A DNA stretch of 64,000 bases, from positions 62,001 to 126,000 of the forward strand of contig JAGXQZ010000049.1 in NCBI GenBank assembly GCA_018336015.1, written 5' to 3'. The stretch's first letter is position 1, and each line of letters starts with the position of its first letter. Under the pieces are notes generated by a model. That model searched no databases, was not told where the DNA came from, and saw only the letters and a list, made by a program, of their open reading frames with translations. Both the position numbers and the translations under genes were made by a program. Source of the stretch: Algoriphagus sp. GTDB lineage: Bacteria; Bacteroidota; Bacteroidia; Cytophagales; Cyclobacteriaceae. Positions 8,603 to 16,987 of this stretch are shown one piece after another.

Positions 8603-9437
8603 GTTTCAGCAAAGAAATCACCCCATTTTCACCTGCCAAATGCCCGCTTCCCACGGCCACAAACACACTTTCTTTAACCATTTTCTCTTGAAGTTGGGGG
8701 ATCCAAGCCTTGTTTCTACTGTCTAGCATAATGCCTCTGTATTCTTTCGTCATCCCGTCTTGGTTCATGGTTTGATATAGGGCTTCAATATCTTCCTCCA
8801 GGTAGGCAGTAACCATAGCCTTAAATTCCTCTGCACCTGATTCATCTTTGATCATTTTAACCAATTCATCCAATTGGACTTTAGCAGGTATTTGATCAAA
8901 AGTTCCCATTTGAATTTCGACAGTTTCCAGTCCTTCGATGGGTTTACTTTGGCTTTGAGCTTGAGCGGTGAAATAGCCCTCAAAACTTTCTGTCTCTGGA
9001 CATGGCAAGGTTTTGATCAATGCCATAGACGAAAGCACGAAAGGTTTCAAAATTCCGATTTGAGCCAGGCCTACTCCAAAATTTTTCATAAAAAATGCAT
9101 CCATCATGCTGGCATCTTCTTCTGAAAGTTCTCCTTGAATATTTTTCATTCCGGGATTCAAAGAATGCTGTTGAATGTTGGCCATCAGCTGTGGATCACT
9201 CATATCGAGCTCCATCACAAGCTTTTCGCTGCTTTCAAAAGCTTTTTTCACTCGATCATTTATCACAAAATCTTCTTTACAGATGATGTGAATGGTACCA
9301 AACAGGTAAGATTCCTTGGAAAGTCCGTTACCTGAAATCTTCCAAAGCAATGATCCTTCTTGAGAAAAACTCAAAAAGGATACGTGTAAGAAAATACAAA
9401 ATGTAAAAGTGAGCTTGAGTAAATGACGGTTATACAT
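8571..9437 (-). CDS. TraB/GumN family secreted protein
   Basis: TraB/GumN (PF01963) family protein, distantly related to Tiki-type metalloproteases. The ATG at 9437 is preferred over the upstream one at 9482 because it starts a clean signal peptide (basic MYNRHLLK, hydrophobic core, SFLSFSQ). The family hallmarks are both present: GTIH near the N-terminus of the mature part (YLFGTIHIICKED) and the C-terminal GSGHLAGENG. The protein is 288 residues, typical for the family. It lies upstream of, and overlaps, the LytS-like kinase gene, so the three genes probably share a transcript. Confidence 0.85.
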   Translation of the reverse strand: MYNRHLLKLTFTFCIFLHVSFLSFSQEGSLLWKISGNGLSKESYLFGTIHIICKEDFVINDRVKKAFESSEKLVMELDMSDPQLMANIQQHSLNPGMKNIQGELSEEDASMMDAFFMKNFGVGLAQIGILKPFVLSSMALIKTLPCPETESFEGYFTAQAQSQSKPIEGLETVEIQMGTFDQIPAKVQLDELVKMIKDESGAEEFKAMVTAYLEEDIEALYQTMNQDGMTKEYRGIMLDSRNKAWIPQLQEKMVKESVFVAVGSGHLAGENGVISLLKHAGYQVEPVK

Positions 9438-9671
9438 GATCAGAAAATTAAATCCAGAGGAAAGATCGGAGAAAAAGAGCAAAACCCACCTTCAAACCTC
9501 CATCAATGCAGGTTTTGAGAGATGAATGAAGTGTTAAAAATCCGATGATAACCTTCGCTTAAAGTAGATTATTGCCAAAAAAATCATTTCAATCCGCTTT
9601 GGATTAATTTTTTGAGGCCTAGTCGGAAAAAATTCTAACTTCCATTTTCTAAACCTTTAAACCCATTAACC

Positions 9672-9743
9672 ATGAAATCAAACTGTGTGAATGAATCTTT
9701 CCAAGAGATCATTCTGCGAATTGGGAGATTTCCTGTGGCCTAA
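9672..9743 (+). other. Possible 23-codon small ORF upstream of the TIM-barrel gene
   Basis: An ATG-to-TAA frame encodes MKSNCVNESFQEIILRIGRF followed by PVA. It ends 18 bp before the ATG of the Tat-exported protein at 9762. The ATG sits in an AT-rich leader (AACCTTTAAACCCATTAACC). It might be a leader peptide or simply chance; no family is recognised. Confidence 0.25.
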
Positions 9744-9761
9744 AAAAACAATCTAACTCAC

Positions 9762-10790
9762 ATGAAAAACCGTCGCGAATTTCTTCAAAAATCAGCCTTA
9801 GGAATTGCCGGATTGGTCACCGCACCATCTTGGCTCCAAGGTGCTCCTGCCCTGATCAAGTCCTTTAATAAACCGGATTCTCTAATCAATGGAGTCCAAA
9901 TCGGCTGTATTACCTATTCTTTTCGATCCATGCCTGACCAAAGTGCCGAGGCTACACTGAAGTATGTCGTTGATTCAGGGATCTCTTCCATCGAATTGAT
10001 GGGTGATCCTGCAGAAAGTTTTGCAGGAATGCCAACCCCTACCTTTAACCGTACTCGGGTCTTCCAATTGGGTGGAAAGCAACGGAGAGGCGAAACACTC
10101 ACCGAAGATGAAAAGAAAGAATTGGCAGATCTTCAAGCACAAAGTGCTGCCTACACCAAAGTAGTTGCGGAGTGGAGAGCAAATGCAGACATGAAAAAAT
10201 TTGAGCAGGTTCGCAAAATGTACAAAGATGCGGGCGTGACTATCTATGCCTTCAAACCCAATGCATTTGGAGCAAACAATTCAGATCTAGAAGTGGCTTA
10301 CGGAATGAAAGCCGCCAAAGCCTTGGGAGCTAGCCACGTGACCTTGGAGCATCCCTCCAACGATGAACAAACCCTTAGACTTGGTAAACTTGGAGAACAA
10401 AACGGTATGTCGGTCGGCTACCATGGCCACGAGCAGGAAACGTTTACTTTCTGGGATACTGCCTTAGCTCAAAGCCCAAAAAACGGTCTCAACCTTGATG
10501 CAGGCCACTACATCGCAGCAGGACATACAGATCTTATTCCTCTGATCGAAAAGCATCATGCCCGCATCCTCAGCATGCACACCAAAGACCGACAAACCCC
10601 TGCAAACGGAAAAGGTAACTTGGCTTGGGGCACCGGAAATACGCCTATTGGAGATATCCTCAAGCTAATGCAAAAAAACAAATACAAATTCCCTGCAACC
10701 ATCGAATTGGAGTACCAAGTACCTCAAGGTTCAGATGCAGTGAAGGAAGTACAGAAGTGTTTGGAATTTTGCCGCAAAGCACTGGGATAA
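9762..10790 (+). CDS. Tat-exported sugar phosphate isomerase/epimerase (TIM barrel)
   Basis: A xylose-isomerase-like TIM-barrel protein of the sugar phosphate isomerase/epimerase group (PF01261). The N-terminus NRREFLQKSALGIAGLV is a twin-arginine-type signal, so folded export is likely. Barrel landmarks are GCITYSFR, ISSIELMGD, HVTLEHPS, VGYHGHEQE, NLDAGHY, SMHTKDR and TIELEYQV; the Glu, Asp and His residues in these are the usual divalent-metal ligands. Substrate is not predictable; Bacteroidota often place such proteins in sugar catabolism. A hairpin terminator follows the stop. Confidence 0.85.
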   Translation: MKNRREFLQKSALGIAGLVTAPSWLQGAPALIKSFNKPDSLINGVQIGCITYSFRSMPDQSAEATLKYVVDSGISSIELMGDPAESFAGMPTPTFNRTRVFQLGGKQRRGETLTEDEKKELADLQAQSAAYTKVVAEWRANADMKKFEQVRKMYKDAGVTIYAFKPNAFGANNSDLEVAYGMKAAKALGASHVTLEHPSNDEQTLRLGKLGEQNGMSVGYHGHEQETFTFWDTALAQSPKNGLNLDAGHYIAAGHTDLIPLIEKHHARILSMHTKDRQTPANGKGNLAWGTGNTPIGDILKLMQKNKYKFPATIELEYQVPQGSDAVKEVQKCLEFCRKALG

Positions 10791-10792
10791 AC

Positions 10793-10827
10793 AAAAAAGC
10801 GGGTCGTAAATGGCCCGCTTTTTTTTA
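10793..10827. terminator. Bidirectional terminator between convergent genes
   Basis: A-run, arms GCGGGTCG and TGGCCCGC (two wobble pairs) around the loop TAAA, then eight T residues. It serves the plus-strand TIM-barrel gene and the minus-strand DUF1684 gene, whose stop codon lies inside the T tract region. Confidence 0.85.
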
Positions 10828-11694
10828 ATGTCCTTTAGGATCCTTCTCCCCCACTTTCAATGCTATGGGAAGCCGATTTACCTTTGGAGGGATAGGACAG
10901 GTAGCAAAGGCCGTAAATGCACAAGGAGGATTGTAGGAGAAATTAAAATCAATCTCGGTCATCCCGGTTTTATCCGGATAGCTTACATAAAGGTATCTTC
11001 CAGTAGGATAGGTCTCTTGCCCACTGGTTTCGTCAGAAAAGATCACAAAAAGCTTACCTGCTTCATCCAGAGCATGTAATTGGTACTTTTCATCCCCAAT
11101 CTCAAACTTCAAAATCCCCATCACTTTCCATTCAATCACCTGACCAAGGACATTGGGTATTTCCATGGTCTCGTTGAATTTGGGTTCAAAAAATGCTTTT
11201 ACTTTGAATGATGGATCATAGTCAAAAACTGGAATTCCTTCAAATTTCCCCAATTCCGGATGTGTCAAATCCCTCAGCCTAACCGCATATTGTCCCCCTC
11301 GTTGGATAACTGTCCATTTCCAATGATCAAAATAAACCCCTCCTTTTGCATAGGATGAAACAGGGTACTGGAGGGTTTTGGCTGGAAATTGAAGGTTACT
11401 TTTTTTGGCAACTTTTGGATTGAAAAAGAACCAAACCGAATCATTGACTAGCTGAAAAGTACCGATATTCCTTTTTCCTGCTTGACCTGAAAGGATCAAA
11501 CTATCATCTGAAATCTCATTCAAGTAGGCATTTTTTTCGTCCAACCAAAGCAATCCAGAAAGATTAATCCAACCGTCTTCGCCTGTTAATTCGGCTATCC
11601 TGTCCTTTTTCCAATTTTCAAATTCAGTCACTTGGGCATTTGCTTGTTGGATGAATAATAAGAAAATCAGGGGTAATGCGGCGAACCTATTCAT
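10825..11694 (-). CDS. DUF1684 family secreted protein
   Basis: A 289-residue protein with a cleavable signal (MNRFAALPLIFLLFIQQANAQ) and the DUF1684 pattern: ENWKKDRIAELTGEDGWINLSGLLWLDE at the start of the mature chain, the central RLRDLTHPELGKF and the conserved C-terminal FNFSYNPPCAFTAFATCPIPP block. The biochemical role of the family is unsettled. It lies 7 bp behind a TauE-type permease gene on the same strand and is likely co-transcribed with it. Confidence 0.85.
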   Translation of the reverse strand: MNRFAALPLIFLLFIQQANAQVTEFENWKKDRIAELTGEDGWINLSGLLWLDEKNAYLNEISDDSLILSGQAGKRNIGTFQLVNDSVWFFFNPKVAKKSNLQFPAKTLQYPVSSYAKGGVYFDHWKWTVIQRGGQYAVRLRDLTHPELGKFEGIPVFDYDPSFKVKAFFEPKFNETMEIPNVLGQVIEWKVMGILKFEIGDEKYQLHALDEAGKLFVIFSDETSGQETYPTGRYLYVSYPDKTGMTEIDFNFSYNPPCAFTAFATCPIPPKVNRLPIALKVGEKDPKGH

Positions 11695-11701
11695 GAAGCT
11701 A

Positions 11702-12571
11702 TCAGAGGGCGAGATAAAAGGTACGTATGCTTAGGAATATAATCAAAATTCCTACTGCAATCATTAAGTACTTTGGCTTGATCAATCTGCATATGTAAGC
11801 GGCAAAAGGTGCAGCCACAATTCCTCCCAAAATCAACCCCAGCACAGGGGCTAAACTGAGTTCTTTGACAAAAAACAAAAACGTCGAAGCACTGGCTAGC
11901 GAAACAAAAAACTCCACAAAGTTACCTGTGCCAATGGCATAACGAGCGATTTTTCCCTTACTCAACAAGGTACTGTTTACAATTGGTCCCCAACCTCCGC
12001 CGCCTACCGCATCGGCAAAACCTCCAGCCGAGGCCAATACAGGAATTGATTTGCTTTCACGATCAAACTTTGGCACTTGCTTCTTTTTGACTTTTCTAAG
12101 AATGACAATCCCCATGACAAAAAGGTAAACGGCAATTACCGGTTTAACCAAATCAGGATCTAAACTGGATAGGATATACGCTCCTATAATTGATCCCAAA
12201 ACCCCGGGAATCAAGAGTTTTTTGGCCAATTTCCAGTCCACATTACCCATTTTCCAGTGAGAAATTCCAGAAGCCAAACTAGTAAACACCTGGGCAAAAT
12301 GAACCCAAGCGGATGCAGTAGCCGGAGGAATTCCAATACCCAATAAGATCGAATTGGAACTCACTCCATAAGCCATTCCTAATGCCCCATCGATACTCTG
12401 TGCTATAAATCCTACTAACAAAAACCAAAGAAACATCTCCATATCTATCTCCCAGGATTTGATGGATTCGGTGAGAGTCTGCGTCACCAATAGGACAAAC
12501 ATCACACCTGCGAAGGCAAAAAACATGGACCAAAATGGCTCTGTTCGTAGTCGGATAATTAGCTTTTCCAT
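11702..12571 (-). CDS. TauE/SafE family membrane permease
   Basis: A TauE/SafE (sulfite/organosulfonate exporter-like) integral membrane protein with about eight predicted helices. The two related halves carry family-type glycine patterns: GFIAQSIDGALGMAYGVSSNSILL in the first half and GGFADAVGGGGWGPIVNSTLLSKG in the second. Substrate is probably a small sulfur or organic anion, but this is by family only. Upstream of the start is a 10-bp inverted repeat that could be an operator. The DUF1684 gene follows 7 bp downstream. Confidence 0.87.
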   Translation of the reverse strand: MEKLIIRLRTEPFWSMFFAFAGVMFVLLVTQTLTESIKSWEIDMEMFLWFLLVGFIAQSIDGALGMAYGVSSNSILLGIGIPPATASAWVHFAQVFTSLASGISHWKMGNVDWKLAKKLLIPGVLGSIIGAYILSSLDPDLVKPVIAVYLFVMGIVILRKVKKKQVPKFDRESKSIPVLASAGGFADAVGGGGWGPIVNSTLLSKGKIARYAIGTGNFVEFFVSLASASTFLFFVKELSLAPVLGLILGGIVAAPFAAYICRLIKPKYLMIAVGILIIFLSIRTFYLAL

Positions 12572-12577
12572 CTAAGG

Positions 12578-12608
12578 TTTGGAATCTGATTAGGTTTGAG
12601 ATTCCAAA
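12578..12608. promoter_or_regulatory. Perfect 10-bp inverted repeat upstream of the TauE gene
   Basis: TTTGGAATCT and AGATTCCAAA are separated by 11 bp, ending 7 bp before the TauE start codon. Size and place fit a regulator operator or a 5' UTR hairpin that could cover the ribosome binding region. Confidence 0.4.
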
Positions 12609-12680
12609 TGTAACGGAAAATTTTATTTCCCTATTAATAAGGTAGGGTATATAGAAATAATATTGTTAAAATTTATTTCC

Positions 12681-13838
12681 TCAATAAATGATGCTTTTCA
12701 ATCCTTTGAGGCGATTTAAAGCCTCCATCAATTCGCGTTCTTCTTTGGCAAAACAAAAACGAATGATTTTATCGTCTCTCCTGTCTGAGTAGAAAACTGA
12801 AATCGGGATACATGCAACTTTCAATTCTTTGGTCATTCGTTCCGCCAATACTCGGTCAGGTAATTGAGACAAATGCCCATAGGATACCAATTGAAAAAAA
12901 CTGCCGGTGGAAGGCACAAACTCGAGCTCAGTTTGGGCTAAGCCCTCAGCAAAAAGATCTCGTTTCTTTTGATAAAAATCCGGAATACTCATGTAACGCT
13001 CTGGTTCCTCTAAGTATTCTGCCAAAGCATACTGAATCGGAGTCACTGTACTAAAGGTGACATATTGGTGGATCTTTCGAAATTCCCCGGACAGGACTTC
13101 AGGGGCGATGCAATAGCCGATTTTCCAGCCTGTCACGTGAAAAGTCTTTCCAAAAGAACCACACACGAATGTTTGATCTCTAAGAATGGGATGTGAACCG
13201 ATGGAAATATGTTGCCAATTATCAAATGTAATATGTTCATAAACCTCATCACTGATCACATAAATTCCTGTATTCTCCACCAATTCGGCCAGTTGATTGA
13301 CATCTTCAACCGACCATACATACCCACTCGGATTATGCGGCGAGTTGACCATAATGGCTCTGGTTTTCGAAGTAATTGCCGTCTTGACCCGCTCCCAATC
13401 GACTGAAAAATCACCTTGATTCAAGGGTACATATACCGGAACACCACCATTTAAGGTGATAGCTGGCTCATAACTATCATAGGCAGGCTCCAAAACAATC
13501 ACCTCATCTCCCGATCTTACTACCGAGGTTACGGCACAGAAAATGGCCTCTGTAGCACCAGAAACTATCGTGACTTCCTGGTCAGGATTAGGAAAATAAC
13601 CTTGTGTCAGTTGGGTTTTCTTCGCCAAAATATTCCTCAATGCAGGTATTCCCGACATGGGAGAATATTGATTATATCCTGCTTGGGTGTATTTGGCCAC
13701 CATTTCCAACAAAATCGGATCAGACCCAAACCCGGGAAAGCCTTGAGATAGATTGATGGCTCCTTCATCAGTGGCCATTTTGGACATGATGGTAAAAATG
13801 GTGGTCTCGATATGTGGTAGCTTTGAAATTAAAGTCAT
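12681..13838 (-). CDS. PLP-dependent aminotransferase (class I/II, methionine/kynurenine type)
   Basis: A fold-type I aminotransferase resembling YbdL-type methionine aminotransferase. From the ATG at 13838 the protein is 385 residues. The ATG is preferred because the longer frame to 13913 runs through a terminator hairpin of the neighbouring gene. Landmarks are LSQGFPGF, SGATEAIFCAV, NSPHNPSG (Asn165), SDEVYEHI (Asp197) and the Schiff-base Lys231 in GSFGKTFHVTGWKIGY, with the carboxylate-binding Arg near the C-terminal IRFCFAKE. It transfers amino groups from methionine or aromatic amino acids to a keto acid; exact donor not determinable. Confidence 0.9.
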   Translation of the reverse strand: MTLISKLPHIETTIFTIMSKMATDEGAINLSQGFPGFGSDPILLEMVAKYTQAGYNQYSPMSGIPALRNILAKKTQLTQGYFPNPDQEVTIVSGATEAIFCAVTSVVRSGDEVIVLEPAYDSYEPAITLNGGVPVYVPLNQGDFSVDWERVKTAITSKTRAIMVNSPHNPSGYVWSVEDVNQLAELVENTGIYVISDEVYEHITFDNWQHISIGSHPILRDQTFVCGSFGKTFHVTGWKIGYCIAPEVLSGEFRKIHQYVTFSTVTPIQYALAEYLEEPERYMSIPDFYQKKRDLFAEGLAQTELEFVPSTGSFFQLVSYGHLSQLPDRVLAERMTKELKVACIPISVFYSDRRDDKIIRFCFAKEERELMEALNRLKGLKSIIY

Positions 13839-13895
13839 TGTAAAAGAGGATTTCTTGTCTTGAAGAAAAGGATTTTTTCTCAAACCTCTAAAATG

Positions 13896-13927
13896 AAAAA
13901 AGCCGCAGAACAACTTTCTACGGCTTT
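13896..13927 (-). terminator. Terminator of the YtxH-like gene
   Basis: Arms AAAGCCG and CGGCTTT around a 13-nt loop, with a T-run on the minus strand (A-run on plus). It lies between the YtxH-like stop and the aminotransferase start, both on the minus strand. Confidence 0.7.
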
Positions 13928-13949
13928 AAGCTTTATTGAAAACGTTGGT

Positions 13950-14192
13950 TTAGTTTACTTTTTCAGCATTGGATTGAGTCAATGCTTTTCCTCTTTCGAG
14001 TGTTTCAAGTCCGGCAACTTTGACTTTTTTACCTAACTCTTCTCCAGCTTTTTGAAGTTGGACCAAGATCTTTGAAAGCTTTTCCTTTTGTGGGCCTAGC
14101 TTTTCACGATTGCGATAGACCAAAGCACCAGCTACGACTCCGGCAGCTAGACCTCCTATCCATAAGGCAAGTTTTGTTTTTGAAGTTTTCAT
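13950..14192 (-). CDS. YtxH-like small membrane protein
   Basis: An 80-residue protein with an N-terminal glycine-rich transmembrane helix (LALWIGGLAAGVVAGALVY), the YRNREK junction and a long amphipathic Lys/Glu-rich helix, as in YtxH/general-stress membrane proteins. No enzymatic motif. Such proteins are often stress-induced; nothing in the sequence shows that here. The 240 bp upstream (14193-14432) hold no other gene. Confidence 0.7.
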   Translation of the reverse strand: MKTSKTKLALWIGGLAAGVVAGALVYRNREKLGPQKEKLSKILVQLQKAGEELGKKVKVAGLETLERGKALTQSNAEKVN

Positions 14193-14432
14193 TTGGGTAG
14201 TTTTATGGTGGTTAAATCAGTGAATAATAACCTGAAAGTTTCCGGTATTTAAACCGTTCCATGCAAAATTGATTTGGCTGCTGTTAAGTGCACGGATGTA
14301 TACACTTGAGGTTGTGTATTTCGAGGAATATTTTGTCAAATTCTGTTAATTTCAGTGTAATTATCAGGATTTTAGAAGGTTAAAGATCTGATTTGAATCC
14401 TTTTGATTCGTATTTATTGATTTTCTAAAAGT

Positions 14433-14948
14433 ATGTCGACCTACAATTTTCAATCTCAATTGAGCAAATTTGATTTCAACCACTGGCATTTCCATATCCC
14501 AGTTCCGGATGAAATTGCCACAGCTTTGATGGATGATTCCCACCGAAGAGTATTGGTGTGGCTCGCTGAGGATGGCCCTTATCATATGGCATTGCTCAAG
14601 GCTAAATCATGCTGGTACCTATTGATCAATCAAGACCTTAGAAAAAAACATCAATTAGAAGTAGGGGCTCCTGTCTTCCTAAGGTTAGAAAGAGATTTTA
14701 GCGAGTTTGGGCATGAGGTACCGGAGGAATTCCAAGTGCTTTTGGATCAGGATGAAGAAGGAAATGCTTTTTTTAGAAAATTGACACCGGGAAAACAAAG
14801 AAGCCTGATCTACTTAGTATCTCAGGTCAAAAATTCGGATTCCAGGATGAAAAGATCTCTGGCTATTTTGCATCATCTCAAGGTAGCCGGAGGAAAATTA
14901 GACTTCAAACAACTCAATAGCTGGATCAAACATTACAATAATCTGTAG
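14433..14948 (+). CDS. DUF1905/YdeI-OmdA type protein
   Basis: A 171-residue cytoplasmic protein combining a DUF1905-like N-terminal beta domain (about 1-90; FHIPVPDEIATALMDDSHRRVLV, then LEVGAPVFLRLERD) with a C-terminal YdeI/OmpD-associated helical segment (about 115-165; LTPGKQRSLIYLVSQVKNSDSRMKR, a basic helix). The family has been linked to bacteriocin tolerance but its mechanism is unclear. It is followed after 56 bp by a small lipoprotein gene. Confidence 0.8.
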   Translation: MSTYNFQSQLSKFDFNHWHFHIPVPDEIATALMDDSHRRVLVWLAEDGPYHMALLKAKSCWYLLINQDLRKKHQLEVGAPVFLRLERDFSEFGHEVPEEFQVLLDQDEEGNAFFRKLTPGKQRSLIYLVSQVKNSDSRMKRSLAILHHLKVAGGKLDFKQLNSWIKHYNNL

Positions 14949-15004
14949 CGTTTTTTACCTTAGCATTGTCTATTACGATAAGAAGACATTTAAACAATTT
15001 CCAA

Positions 15005-15292
15005 ATGAAATTAAATCACTTAATCCTATTGATTTTCAGCCTATTATTGGTTTCCTGTTCGCTGGATTCTGCAGAAGATCCATTGGAGGTTTTTCGTGAA
15101 ATTGCCTATAATTCTTTGTCATCAACTGAAAAGTCCACTATCGTGGGTGACTGGAAAAAAGCTGAGGTCTCGGCTTGGGTTGACGGCAATTACTTGGTCA
15201 TATTTCAAACCACGGATAGTGCCACAAGAGGCCCAATTCGCGTAGTAGTGGATCCGGATACAGGCCGTGTAGTAGAAAAATTACCAAGATGA
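15005..15292 (+). CDS. Small lipoprotein (95 aa)
   Basis: Starting at the ATG at 15005, the protein has a lipoprotein signal (MKLNHLILLIFSLLLVSC) and a 77-residue mature domain rich in beta-prone segments (AWVDGNYLVIFQT, IRVVVDPDTGRVVEKLPR). The frame opens earlier at 14966, but this ATG gives the natural signal. No family recognised; predicted to be membrane-anchored in the envelope. A strong hairpin terminator follows directly. Confidence 0.65.
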   Translation: MKLNHLILLIFSLLLVSCSLDSAEDPLEVFREIAYNSLSSTEKSTIVGDWKKAEVSAWVDGNYLVIFQTTDSATRGPIRVVVDPDTGRVVEKLPR

Positions 15293-15294
15293 CA

Positions 15295-15327
15295 ATAAAA
15301 AAGAGGGCGAAAGCCCTCTTACTTTTT
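15295..15327. terminator. Bidirectional hairpin terminator
   Basis: Perfect 8-bp stem AAGAGGGC/GCCCTCTT with a GAAA tetraloop, A-run before and ACTTTTT after. It separates the convergent lipoprotein and bTHX genes. Confidence 0.9.
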
Positions 15328-15328
15328 A

Positions 15329-15451
15329 CTACTTGTCGAGTTTCAGTTTGATTTTTCTTGCCAGCTTGTTCTGTTTTTTCTTAGGTCGGCTGGCTCCAAA
15401 TGATCCACTGTTGATTTTACCTTTTTTGGATTTAATGTCTCCTTTTCCCAT
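15329..15451 (-). CDS. 30S ribosomal protein bTHX
   Basis: A 40-residue, very basic peptide that starts MGKGDIKSKKGKINSGSFGA and continues SRPKKKQNKLARKIKLKLDK. The MGKGD(I/K)K...GKI..GS(F/Y)G..RPKK pattern is that of the small-subunit protein Thx, which packs into the head of the 30S subunit in Thermus and is common in Bacteroidota. The gene is too short for usual ORF cut-offs. It lies alone, convergent with the small lipoprotein gene, and shares the bidirectional terminator at 15295-15327. Confidence 0.9.
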   Translation of the reverse strand: MGKGDIKSKKGKINSGSFGASRPKKKQNKLARKIKLKLDK

Positions 15452-15569
15452 GGTTTTTCAGATTTAAGTTAACAATGCACCAAGTTAAAAAAGAGGAAAA
15501 AATGAGTCAATTCAATCTTTACTTAAGCACACTTTTATGGATTGACTTTTCTATTTTAGCCCAAAGAAT

Positions 15570-16301
15570 ATGAAAAAATTACCTCATTCTCTTCCTGAAA
15601 TCAACTGTGACCTGGGAGAAGGCATCTCCGGGGAGGAATTTATTTTCCCCCTGATCGATGCAGCCAGCGTCGCCTGCGGGGGGCATTTCGGATCGGAAGA
15701 ATCGATCCGGGCCACACTGGAGCTCGCTAAAAAATTTCAGAAAAAAGCAGGTGCACACCCCTCCTATCCCGATCTGGAAAACTTTGGCCGAATTTCCCTG
15801 AACATCAATCAAACTGAATTGAAAAATAGCCTTGAAAAGCAAATTCATGCTTTCAATAAGGTCGCTGACTCTCTCGGAATCTCCATGGATCATATCAAGT
15901 TTCATGGTGCGCTGTACAACGATGCCGCGAAGGATCCTATTTTGGCTGATTTCCTGACAGATTTCATAAAGTCAACTTGGCCAGGTATTCCTGTATTGGT
16001 TCCTCCTCATTCCTTTATGGAAGAATATTCCCTCAAGAAAGGATTACCTTATCGACTCGAAATCTTCGGAGATCGAACCTATTTAGATACCTATCAACTC
16101 GCACCCAGGAGTATGCAAGGTTCTCTTTTGACTGAAAAAGCGCAAGTAGAAAAGCACCTCAAATCCATTTTCTTCGAAAACGGTATCCGATCCGTTGACG
16201 GTACGCTACTTCCCATTCAAGCTGATACGCTTTGCTTCCACGGAGATAATCCGGGGATACAAAGTTTTTTACCTAATCTGCGAAAAACCTATTGGACTTG
16301 A
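15570..16301 (+). CDS. pxpA: 5-oxoprolinase subunit PxpA (LamB/YcsF)
   Basis: LamB/YcsF family subunit A of the ATP-dependent 5-oxoprolinase, which opens 5-oxoproline (pyroglutamate) to glutamate. Family blocks are INCDLGEG at the N-terminus, ASVACGGHFGSEESI, AGAHPSYPDLENFGR, IKFHGALYNDA, EIFGDRTY and LCFHGDNPG. The length of 243 fits. It overlaps pxpB by 4 bp at the TTGA junction and pxpC follows, giving the complete pxpABC set in one operon. The upstream gap to bTHX (15452-15569) contains the promoter region. Confidence 0.95.
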   Translation: MKKLPHSLPEINCDLGEGISGEEFIFPLIDAASVACGGHFGSEESIRATLELAKKFQKKAGAHPSYPDLENFGRISLNINQTELKNSLEKQIHAFNKVADSLGISMDHIKFHGALYNDAAKDPILADFLTDFIKSTWPGIPVLVPPHSFMEEYSLKKGLPYRLEIFGDRTYLDTYQLAPRSMQGSLLTEKAQVEKHLKSIFFENGIRSVDGTLLPIQADTLCFHGDNPGIQSFLPNLRKTYWT

Positions 16302-16987
16302 AGCCCCGCTATCTGCAACTCACACCTCAGATTGGAGAACTGGTGTGGCAGCAATCTCCGACAGATGATTTGCTGGCTATGCAGCTTGCCTACATTCAGC
16401 TGCTGGAGCATCATTTTGGTGATAAGCTGATTGAGTTCAGACAAGGTTTTACCCGAATCAGTTTGAGGTGGAAAGAAGAAACAGACCACCTAAATTTTCA
16501 AAAAATTCTATCTGATCTCAATCCTGTACCTGTGGTACTACCTGAAAAAACCTGGGAAATACCGGTTTGCTATCACGAATCATTGGCTTTTGATTTGGAG
16601 GCATTCTGTAAAACCAAAGGATTGACGCTTGACCAACTCATGGCGATCCACACGGGATCAACTTATAGAATCCACTTTTTTGGCTTTCTACCTGGATTTT
16701 TCTACTTAAATGGACTCCCTGAAATGCTCCATTCGCCAAGAAAAGCAACCCCTTCCCTTTCTGTCCCAGCAGGATCCGTAGCGATTGGCGGTGCTCAGAC
16801 AGGAATTTATCCTTGTCAAAGTCCAGGGGGATGGCATTGCATTGGCCAGACGCCAATTCCTCTGTTTGACCCAAAGTCTAATCCACCCGTGTGGGCAAAA
16901 TCCGGCGAACAAATCCAGTTTAGATCCATCACCTTGGAAGAATTTAACAACTGGTCGGATGCTAATTCATTTTTCAAAAAACCATGA
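16298..16987 (+). CDS. pxpB: 5-oxoprolinase subunit PxpB (KipI-like)
   Basis: KipI-type subunit B of 5-oxoprolinase. There is no ATG near the start; a TTG at 16298 overlaps the pxpA stop as TTGA, mimicking the ATGA coupling used elsewhere here, and another TTG lies at 16292. Family landmarks are the N-terminal beta domain and the cyclophilin-like core with GFLPGFFYLNGL, PRKATPSLSVPAGSVAIGG and QTGIYPCQSPGGWHCIGQT. Its stop overlaps pxpC by ATGA. Acts with PxpA and PxpC in the cytoplasm. Confidence 0.93.
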   Translation: MKPRYLQLTPQIGELVWQQSPTDDLLAMQLAYIQLLEHHFGDKLIEFRQGFTRISLRWKEETDHLNFQKILSDLNPVPVVLPEKTWEIPVCYHESLAFDLEAFCKTKGLTLDQLMAIHTGSTYRIHFFGFLPGFFYLNGLPEMLHSPRKATPSLSVPAGSVAIGGAQTGIYPCQSPGGWHCIGQTPIPLFDPKSNPPVWAKSGEQIQFRSITLEEFNNWSDANSFFKKP

